From positions 1 through 5,872 of the forward strand of contig JABMNC010000136.1 in the NCBI GenBank assembly GCA_013205365.1: a DNA stretch of 5,872 bases, read 5' to 3'. Below the pieces are notes generated by a model. The model searched no databases, was not told the origin of the DNA, and saw nothing but the letters and a program-made list of their open reading frames with translations. Position numbers and translations under genes: made by a program. Positions within the stretch are counted from its first letter, which is position 1. Each line of letters begins with the position of its first letter. Below, in pieces: positions 1-4,526 of this stretch. This stretch comes from Cryomorphaceae bacterium. GTDB taxonomy: Bacteria > Bacteroidota > Bacteroidia > Flavobacteriales > Schleiferiaceae.

Positions 1-74
1 AAATTTTAAAGCTGCGCGTTCCCGAGAAAAGTTTGATATTTGCCGCCCGTATCGAAGCACTACGAAACCAATAA
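1..74 (+). CDS. C-terminal end of an upstream gene (partial)
   Basis: Reading from base 3, an open frame of 23 codons ends in TAA at 72-74, 11 bases before the secG start. Its last residues read AARIEALRNQ, a helix-like, charged C-terminus. In Flavobacteriia the gene before secG is often a small helical or tetratricopeptide-type protein near lptE, and this fragment would suit that, but it is too short to identify. A second frame is also open from base 2 to a TAG at 77-79; its cysteine- and arginine-rich translation looks less natural. The short gap suggests co-transcription with secG. Confidence is limited because only 72 bases are visible. Confidence 0.5.
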   Translation, partial: ILKLRVPEKSLIFAARIEALRNQ

Positions 75-85
75 TTTAGAAGAGT

Positions 86-451
86 ATGACCTCGTTGTTT
101 GTTATTTTAATTGCCCTTGTAAGCCTGTTATTAATGCTTGTTGTTCTGGTTCAGAGCCCCAAAAGCTCCGGAATGGGAGGGGCATTGGGCGGCAGCGGTT
201 CCAACATGCTTGGTGGCGTAAAGCGCACTTCAGACTTCTTAGAGCGTTCTACATGGGTGCTCGCATTCACCCTTTTTGCCTTGGTTCTTTTGGTGAACAT
301 GTTCAACCCTGGGGTAGAAGGCAATGACGTCGAAGAATCAGCGATGCAGGAGCAAATGGACGAGGCGCCCGTAGAGGCACCCGTTCAGACTCCCAATCAG
401 GCGCCCGGTCAACCGGCGCAGCCCACGGGGCTTCCGGAGTCCGCAGAATAG
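86..451 (+). CDS. secG: Preprotein translocase subunit SecG
   Basis: SecG is the small accessory subunit of the SecYEG inner-membrane channel and aids SecA-driven export of unfolded preproteins. The 121-residue product has two hydrophobic segments, about residues 3-23 and 54-73. They flank the diagnostic cytoplasmic loop LVQSPKSSGMGGALGG (21-36), which continues to NMLGG (40-44). Two transmembrane helices separated by a VQ.. plus Gly-rich loop define the family. After TM2 comes a tail of nearly 50 residues: first acidic (about 79-93), then rich in Pro, Ala and Gln (94-117). Such variable tails are common in Bacteroidota SecG. The start ATG follows a purine stretch (AGAAGAG) acting as a weak ribosome site. 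It lies upstream of groES-groEL, the arrangement usual in this phylum. Confidence 0.95.
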   Translation: MTSLFVILIALVSLLLMLVVLVQSPKSSGMGGALGGSGSNMLGGVKRTSDFLERSTWVLAFTLFALVLLVNMFNPGVEGNDVEESAMQEQMDEAPVEAPVQTPNQAPGQPAQPTGLPESAE

Positions 452-522
452 TTATTACTGACAATTTTGCCAATGCGCTGACAGATTGTCGCGACATTGG
501 TCATTTGACAGGGCTGTAAGGG

Positions 523-543
523 CCTTGGCACAACCTGTGCAGG
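523..543 (+). other. Possible small hairpin in the groES leader
   Basis: GCACA (528-532) pairs perfectly with TGTGC (536-540) around a three-base loop. CCT (523-525) can extend the stem with AGG (541-543) across a two-base bulge. It lies 17 bases upstream of the AAAGGAGG sequence. No T-run follows, so it is not an intrinsic terminator. It may be incidental. Confidence 0.3.
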
Positions 544-560
544 TGAGGTTCCGGCTCTTC

Positions 561-568
561 AAAGGAGG
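561..568 (+). promoter_or_regulatory. Strong Shine-Dalgarno-like site ahead of an in-frame TTG
   Basis: AAAGGAGG is a near-ideal anti-16S pairing sequence. It stands 7 bases before a TTG at 576-578 that is in frame with groES, but 37 bases before the ATG at 606. This decides between two starts. The ATG fits the family N-terminus (MANLTIRPLADRV) and has an A-rich, SD-free leader typical of Bacteroidota. The TTG would add ten residues (LQTILTQQTI) not normal for GroES. I chose the ATG; the site may be chance or may initiate some longer product. Confidence 0.35.
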
Positions 569-605
569 GGTCGATTTGCAAACCATTCTAACTCAACAAA
601 CAATT

Positions 606-884
606 ATGGCTAATTTGACCATTCGTCCACTGGCTGACCGGGTAATCGTCGAGCCTGCAGCAGCGGAGACTAAAACGGCCTCGGGCATCATAATTCCCGA
701 TACTGCCCAAGAGAAACCCCAACGTGGCATTGTCCGTGCTGTGGGTGGAGGCAAAAAAGACGAGCCAATGACCGTGAAGGTCGGCGACCAAATTTTGTAT
801 GCCAAGTATGCAGGGTCCGAGATTCGCTACGAAGGCACGGACTTCTTGATCATGCGCGAGTCCGACATTTTAGCAATTATTTAA
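606..884 (+). CDS. groES: Co-chaperonin GroES (Hsp10)
   Basis: GroES forms the heptameric lid that caps the GroEL ring in the cytoplasm and encloses substrate during ATP-driven folding. The 92-residue product has the usual length. It opens with MANLTIRPLADRVIVEP, the first beta strand of the family. The mobile loop spans roughly residues 17-35, with the hydrophobic GIII (27-30) that docks on the GroEL apical domain. The roof hairpin lies near GGGKKDEP (47-54), followed by KVGDQILYAKYAG (58-70), and the protein ends RESDILAII. The start at 606 is preferred because it gives the family N-terminus. groEL begins 11 bases after the stop, so the two are clearly one transcription unit. It is probably heat- or stress-induced, through an operator that cannot be named from sequence alone. 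Confidence 0.98.
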   Translation: MANLTIRPLADRVIVEPAAAETKTASGIIIPDTAQEKPQRGIVRAVGGGKKDEPMTVKVGDQILYAKYAGSEIRYEGTDFLIMRESDILAII

Positions 885-895
885 TTTACAGAACC

Positions 896-2527
896 ATGAG
901 TGCAAAAGATATTAAGTTTGACGTCGCAGCCCGAGACGGGATGCGCGCCGGAGTAGACGCCCTGGCCAATGCCGTGAAGGTCACGCTCGGCCCCAAGGGT
1001 CGCAACGTAATCATTGAGAAGTCGTTTGGCGCACCGCAGGTGACCAAGGACGGAGTTACGGTAGCCAAAGAAATTACGCTAGAAGATAAAATTCAAAACC
1101 TTGGAGCCCAAATGGTCAAAGAGGTTGCGAGCAAAACAGCGGATATTGCCGGAGACGGCACCACTACGGCTACGGTTTTAGCCCAGGCCATCATCAGCCA
1201 GGGTCACAAGAATGTCGCAGCAGGAGCCAATCCGATGGACCTCAAGCGCGGAATCGACAAGGCAGTTGCCAAGGTTGTTGAAAGTTTGCGTGCCCAGTCT
1301 CAAGAAGTTGGCGACAACATCAAAAAAGTGGAGCAGGTTGCGACCATTTCTGCCAACAACGATCCCACTATTGGTGCGCTCATTGCTGAGGCCATGGCCA
1401 AGGTTAAGAAGGAGGGTGTAATTACCGTCGAAGAAGCCAAGGGGACCGAAACCTACGTAGACATTGTGGAGGGAATGCAGTTTGACCGCGGCTACCTGTC
1501 AGCCTACTTTGTTACCAATACCGAGAAAATGGTTGCTGACCTGGAGCGTCCGTACATTTTGATTTACGACAAGAAGGTGAGCACGATGAAGGAGCTTCTC
1601 CCGATTCTTGAGCCTGTTGCTCAGACCGGGAAGCCCTTGCTAATCATTGCAGAAGACGTGGACGGCGAGGCTCTTGGAACCCTCGTGGTGAACAAGATTC
1701 GTGGTGCACTCAAAATCGCAGCCGTGAAGGCTCCGGGATTCGGCGACCGCCGCAAAGCCATGCTTGAAGATCTTGCCGTCCTAACGGGTGCAACCGTCAT
1801 TAGCGAGGAGCGCGGCTTTAAGCTCGAGAATGCTACGATGGACATGCTCGGCACTGCCGAGAAGGTGACCATTGACAAGGACAATACGACCATCGTCAAT
1901 GGAGCGGGCAGCGCTGAAGATATTAAGGCGCGCGTGCACCAAATCAAGGCCCAAATTGAAACGACTACCAGCGACTACGACCGCGAGAAGCTCCAGGAGC
2001 GTCTTGCCAAGTTGGCCGGCGGAGTGGCAGTGCTCTATGTGGGCGCCGCCTCTGAGGTAGAGATGAAGGAGAAGAAGGATCGCGTAGACGACGCCTTAGC
2101 TGCTACACGTGCTGCAATTGAAGAAGGTATTGTTCCAGGCGGAGGGGTTGCGCTTGTGCGCGCCATCGAGGCCTTGGCTGACCTTCAGGGCTTGAACCTT
2201 GACGAGACCACGGGCATCAAGATCATTGCTCGCGCTATCGAAGAGCCGCTTCGCATCATTGTGGGCAATGCAGGGCTTGAGGGTTCCGTGATTGTGGCAA
2301 AGGTTAAAGAGGGCAAGGGCGACTTTGGCTTCAACGCCAAGACCGAGGAGTACTGCTCAATGTACGAAGCCGGAATTATTGATCCGACCAAGGTTACCCG
2401 CGTGGCTCTTGAGAATGCAGCTTCGGTTGCTTCGCTGCTGCTCACGACTGAGGCGACCATTGTAGAGCTACCCAAGAAAGAGGCATCTATGCCTCCAATG
2501 GGCGGCGGCATGGACGGCATGATGTAA
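896..2527 (+). CDS. groEL: Chaperonin GroEL (Hsp60)
   Basis: GroEL is the tetradecameric double-ring ATPase that folds non-native proteins with GroES. The 543-residue protein is full length for the family. The equatorial domain shows the ATP-binding LGPKGRNV (31-38), KDG with Asp52, and GDGTTTATVLA (86-96) with Asp87. The apical domain carries the substrate-binding aromatics of GYLSAYF (199-205). The returning hinge and equatorial part has VDDALAATRAAIEEG with Asp399, equivalent to the catalytic Asp398 of E. coli, and the family signature AAIEEGIVPGGG (406-417). The C-terminus MPPMGGGMDGMM is the typical flexible GGM tail. No key residue is missing and there is no frameshift. It follows groES by 11 bases and is closed by a strong terminator 27 bases after its stop. 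Confidence 0.99.
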   Translation: MSAKDIKFDVAARDGMRAGVDALANAVKVTLGPKGRNVIIEKSFGAPQVTKDGVTVAKEITLEDKIQNLGAQMVKEVASKTADIAGDGTTTATVLAQAIISQGHKNVAAGANPMDLKRGIDKAVAKVVESLRAQSQEVGDNIKKVEQVATISANNDPTIGALIAEAMAKVKKEGVITVEEAKGTETYVDIVEGMQFDRGYLSAYFVTNTEKMVADLERPYILIYDKKVSTMKELLPILEPVAQTGKPLLIIAEDVDGEALGTLVVNKIRGALKIAAVKAPGFGDRRKAMLEDLAVLTGATVISEERGFKLENATMDMLGTAEKVTIDKDNTTIVNGAGSAEDIKARVHQIKAQIETTTSDYDREKLQERLAKLAGGVAVLYVGAASEVEMKEKKDRVDDALAATRAAIEEGIVPGGGVALVRAIEALADLQGLNLDETTGIKIIARAIEEPLRIIVGNAGLEGSVIVAKVKEGKGDFGFNAKTEEYCSMYEAGIIDPTKVTRVALENAASVASLLLTTEATIVELPKKEASMPPMGGGMDGMM

Positions 2528-2554
2528 TTCTGCTGCGGACCGCAATGGTTAAAG

Positions 2555-2588
2555 ACCGCTCGGGGCAAGCCTCGGGCGGTTTTTTTTT
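2555..2588 (+). terminator. Intrinsic terminator of groES-groEL
   Basis: ACCGCTCGGGG (2555-2565) pairs with CCTCGGGCGGT (2570-2580) over 11 bp, including two G-U pairs, around the tetraloop CAAG. A run of nine T (2580-2588) follows directly. This is a textbook Rho-independent terminator on the plus strand, and the A-run at 2551-2553 may add a few A-U pairs at the base. It separates the chaperonin unit from the tRNA gene. Confidence 0.95.
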
Positions 2589-2607
2589 GATTCCGCCGCG
2601 GCTTGGC

Positions 2608-2655
2608 TTTTTGCGATAAATCGTACTCGGGGCTAAGGGATTTTTTGCGAAATCG
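2608..2655. repeat. Imperfect direct repeat upstream of tRNA-Leu
   Basis: TTTTTGCGATAAATCG (2608-2623) and TTTTTGCGAAATCG (2642-2655) are the same word apart from a two-base TA insertion. They are 34 bases apart, start to start. Each has a small internal dyad (CGAT/ATCG in the first, GCGA/TCGC in the second). Both lie between the groEL terminator and the tRNA promoter element. They could be binding sites, an upstream promoter element or a chance duplication. Confidence 0.45.
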
Positions 2656-2660
2656 CGCCG

Positions 2661-2668
2661 TATTTTTG
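2661..2668 (+). promoter_or_regulatory. Promoter -7 element for tRNA-Leu
   Basis: TATTTTTG is a perfect match to the Bacteroidota -7 consensus TAnnTTTG. It ends 9 bases before the mature tRNA 5' end, which would give a very short leader, as expected for a tRNA. The nearest upstream TTG (2645-2647) is only 13 bases away, shorter than the usual spacing of about 19-21 for the -33 element, so the upstream half is weak or absent. Confidence 0.55.
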
Positions 2669-2677
2669 GCCCCCACC

Positions 2678-2763
2678 GTCCAAGTGGTGAAATAGGTAGA
2701 CACGAGGGACTTAAAATCCCTTGATCAGTGATGGTCGTGCGGGTTCGATTCCCGCCTTGGGCA
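2678..2763 (+). tRNA. tRNA-Leu (anticodon UAA)
   Basis: This 86-base type II tRNA reads UUA (and by wobble UUG) leucine codons. The acceptor stem pairs 2678-2684 with 2756-2762, including one G-U pair, with discriminator A2763. The anticodon stem 2705-2709/2717-2721 encloses CTTAAAA, placing UAA at 2712-2714. The long variable arm pairs GATC (2723-2726) with GGTC (2733-2736). The T arm is GCGGG-TTCGATT-CCCGC (2739-2755). The D loop contains the conserved GG of TAGGTAGA. CCA is not encoded, so it must be added enzymatically. No terminator is visible before the next CDS, which starts 14 bases later. Confidence 0.98.
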
Positions 2764-2777
2764 CGTACTTTTAGGCT

Positions 2778-3851
2778 ATGCATTGCTTGCGACGCCCTTT
2801 TTTTATTGCCCTAATGGTATCAGGGTTTGGGCTTTTTGCTCAGTGGATTAGCCCGAGCGAACTCCAGGAATTTGCCCTTCGCAGAGCCGATTCCGCTTGG
2901 AGGCCCGAGGTTCTCGGCTTTGTGCGCAACACCGAATTTTTTCATCCGGCAGAACAAGGGAGGACTCGTTTTGGCGCGCTAGTTGGCATGCGCCGCAGTT
3001 ATGCGCTCCAGGAAGGACGGTCAGTCGACCTGGGAGTTTTGGTGCATCAGGCCTTTGGTGCGGGTCCTCAGTTTTTGCCCCTCCTGATGCTGCGCCAGCA
3101 AACCTCATGGAGCGAGGTGAGTTTTGGAAGCATTACCGACCGCGGCCATGGGCTACCGCGGCAGCTGATCAATCCGGATTTATTCTACAGCGTTCCGGTC
3201 GCTTATGGCCTCAGTGGAAAGGCCCGGCTGGGCGACTTTAGCGGGCATTATTGGGCGGAGTGGCTCAGGGCAATCGACTACGGCAGCCCGTTTAAGGAGC
3301 GCATTCACGTCGGCGGAACAGCGGCTTGGTCCCGAGGGTATTTCGCCCTCAACGGCCTAGTGCAGTACCACCACGTGGGAGGCCAAATTGATTCCGACCC
3401 AGGGCCAGGAGGCAATCGATTGAATTTTGGCGCCTTTGGCAGTGCGGGTATTGGTTCGTCGGTGTTAAAGGTTGCCCAGCTCTACTATGCTGATCCGCTT
3501 CAGGTATTTAGTGCGGAGCGCCGCGGGCGCGGAACCTCTGCGGAGTTCCTGCTCCGGGTGCACGCCAAAGTGCACGCCGAATTCAGCTATTGGAACGGTT
3601 CGAACTTTCAGGCTCCCTTGGGTCAGGGGCTTTTTCAAAGCCGGAATCCCGAGGATCTCATGGCTTGGCATCAAAAGTCCCGCCAGCTTCTAGGTTTTGC
3701 TTTGGCCTATGAGGGCAACTCGTCGGCGCGGCTTCGCTTCTGGTACGACTTGGGCGGGCGCGGATGGCAGCCCTCGGTTACCTGGGTGCGCTACTTGGTG
3801 CTTGATCCGCTCGGGGGCTCCAAGCATAGTAGAAGCCGAGACCCGCAATGA
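2778..3851 (+). CDS. Exported protein of unknown function, probable outer-membrane beta-barrel
   Basis: I cannot name this 357-residue protein. The N-terminus has an RR n-region followed by a hydrophobic stretch (FFIALMVSGFGLFA, about 8-21), a Sec signal peptide probably cleaved after FA or AQ. The rest is rich in Gly, aromatic and alternating residues, as in an outer-membrane barrel; examples are VDLGVLVHQAFG, FSGHYWAEWLRAIDYGS, RLNFGAFGSAGIG and SARLRFWYDLGGRG. The last candidate strand, VTWVRYLVLD, ends near residue 343, followed by a 14-residue polar tail. Segments such as GFVRNTEFFHPAEQGRT and YGSPFKER recall, from memory, a group of uncharacterised Bacteroidota proteins of this type. 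The start at 2778 is needed for the signal peptide, although TTG at 2787 would also retain it. There is no ribosome site. The 3' end overlaps the minus-strand gene by 74 bases. Confidence 0.8.
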   Translation: MHCLRRPFFIALMVSGFGLFAQWISPSELQEFALRRADSAWRPEVLGFVRNTEFFHPAEQGRTRFGALVGMRRSYALQEGRSVDLGVLVHQAFGAGPQFLPLLMLRQQTSWSEVSFGSITDRGHGLPRQLINPDLFYSVPVAYGLSGKARLGDFSGHYWAEWLRAIDYGSPFKERIHVGGTAAWSRGYFALNGLVQYHHVGGQIDSDPGPGGNRLNFGAFGSAGIGSSVLKVAQLYYADPLQVFSAERRGRGTSAEFLLRVHAKVHAEFSYWNGSNFQAPLGQGLFQSRNPEDLMAWHQKSRQLLGFALAYEGNSSARLRFWYDLGGRGWQPSVTWVRYLVLDPLGGSKHSRSRDPQ

Positions 3852-4458
3852 GGTGGTTGCCCGCCAAGCGAACCCGCCAGTGGGGGTCGATGCGGTAGTC
3901 CAGGGTGAGGTTTGCCCCTCCAAAAACCCCACCCTCAGGGCCGTCTAGCGAGAGGAGTGCGGAGCGCTGAAGTTGGTGAACAAGGTGGTAGCCCGACAGT
4001 CCGCCCGCCTGCAAGGCAAAGCGCCATTGGTCGTTGGGCTGGAAGCTGGCCTCCGCGCCGAGCATGAACGACAGCTGGTGCCAGGAATTGATCATGGCGG
4101 ACTGCAGTAAAAAAAAGTTCCATTGGCTTTGCGGGTTTCCTCCCAGCCGCAGCCGCGTGGTAAGCATAGGGTGGTTATGGTTGAATCGGTAGGTCCACGA
4201 GGTATCGCGAAAGGTGAAGGCGTACTGGCTTTGCCCGGGGAAGTTCGCGGGATCGCGCCAGGTTCCGGGCACCTGAATCCAGTCGCTGCGGGTAATGGCA
4301 TCGTCGGCGTGCCAGGTTCTTAGGTAGCCCAGCTCGAGTTCAATTCTGGGAACAGGCGAATTAGCCTGAGGTTTTGGGCTGTCGGTCTGGACTTGGCTTC
4401 GCAGCGGACTAATTCCGCATAAAAGTCCCCCAATAAAAAGTACGGTAATTGCTTTCAT
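3778..4458 (-). CDS. Exported protein of unknown function, probable small beta-barrel
   Basis: I do not recognise a named family. The 226-residue product begins MKAITVLFIGGLLCGISPLRSQ, a Sec signal peptide probably cleaved around residue 21. A short Pro/Ser linker (28-37) follows. Then come amphipathic, aromatic-rich segments suggesting a barrel of perhaps eight strands: RIELELGYLRTW, MLTTRLRLGG, NFFLLQSAMI, SFMLGAEASF, RFALQAGGLSG, GANLTLDYRID, WRVRLAGN and LIAGLGFYYAW. The last aromatic-ended strand stops near residue 213, leaving a 13-residue polar tail. The cysteine in LLCG has leucine at -1, so this is not a lipoprotein. It is transcribed divergently from the GH13 gene and converges on its other neighbour, overlapping its 3' end. 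An outer-membrane location is likely; the function is unknown. Confidence 0.8.
   Translation of the reverse strand: MKAITVLFIGGLLCGISPLRSQVQTDSPKPQANSPVPRIELELGYLRTWHADDAITRSDWIQVPGTWRDPANFPGQSQYAFTFRDTSWTYRFNHNHPMLTTRLRLGGNPQSQWNFFLLQSAMINSWHQLSFMLGAEASFQPNDQWRFALQAGGLSGYHLVHQLQRSALLSLDGPEGGVFGGANLTLDYRIDPHWRVRLAGNHLIAGLGFYYAWSPRADQAPSSAPR
3902..3935 (+). other. Imperfect hairpin downstream of the plus-strand barrel gene
   Basis: AGGGTG-A-GGTTT (3902-3913) pairs with AAACC-C-CACCCT (3924-3935): 11 of 12 positions pair, with one A-C mismatch, around a ten-base loop. It starts 51 bases past the stop of the plus-strand gene, inside the coding region of the minus-strand gene. No T-run follows on the plus strand, so it is not a standard terminator. 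It could stabilise the 3' end of the plus-strand transcript or be a by-product of coding. Confidence 0.4.
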
Positions 4459-4526
4459 GGCAGAAATCTATGTCCGTTTTATTAAAGTTTTATTAGTGTA
4501 CGGGGTACGCTAAGTATTTTTACGGA
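4459..4526. promoter_or_regulatory. Divergent intergenic region with probable promoters
   Basis: These 68 bases must carry the promoters of both the minus-strand barrel gene and the GH13 gene. The region is AT-rich in its centre, with TTTTATTA repeated at 4477-4484 and 4488-4495, an 11-base period. TATTTTTA (4515-4522) on plus and TAGATTTC (complement of 4463-4470) on minus each match five of six defined bases of TAnnTTTG. Each lies only four bases from its ATG, too close for a normal leader, so neither is convincing. Neither gene has a Shine-Dalgarno sequence. Confidence 0.4.

Larger units (their letters stand above)
452..605 (+). promoter_or_regulatory. secG-groES intergenic region, probable groESL promoter/operator
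   Basis: This 154-base gap probably carries the heat-shock promoter and leader of groES-groEL. The word GACA or its complement TGTC occurs at 460-463, 480-483, 487-490, 493-496 and 507-510. The middle pair forms the perfect 10-bp palindrome TGTCGCGACA (487-496). TGACA appears three times in direct orientation (459, 479, 506). Imperfect matches to the Bacteroidota -7 element TAnnTTTG lie at 462-469 and 571-578 (5 of 6 defined bases each), neither with a convincing -33 TTG. There is no CIRCE element. The promoter position is therefore unresolved; that the region is regulatory is inferred from its position and repeat density. Confidence 0.5.

Noticed and set aside
505..534. Sigma-70-type promoter starting at TTGACA (505-510)
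   Set aside because: No TATAAT-like sequence follows at 16-18 bases, and Bacteroidota use a different consensus; the TTGACA more likely belongs to the GACA repeat cluster.
452..605. CIRCE (HrcA) operator upstream of groES
   Set aside because: Neither TTAGCACTC nor its partner GAGTGCTAA is present, and no nine-base-spaced inverted repeat of that type is seen.
486..605. Long N-terminal extension of GroES from TTG 486
   Set aside because: The family starts at MANLTIRPLADRV, and the extra 40 codons cover the presumed promoter and do not resemble any GroES.
1621..1947. Open frame on the minus strand inside groEL, and others like it across the window
   Set aside because: These are antisense shadows of strongly conserved coding sequence, with compositions typical of reverse-frame translation and no start context.
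2678..2777. Integration site or island boundary at the tRNA-Leu 3' end
   Set aside because: No integrase, no second copy of the tRNA 3' end and no compositional break is visible within the window.
4420..4458. Lipoprotein signal in the minus-strand barrel protein (LLCG)
   Set aside because: The residue before the cysteine is leucine, not Gly, Ala or Ser, so the lipobox is not satisfied; an ordinary signal peptide fits better.
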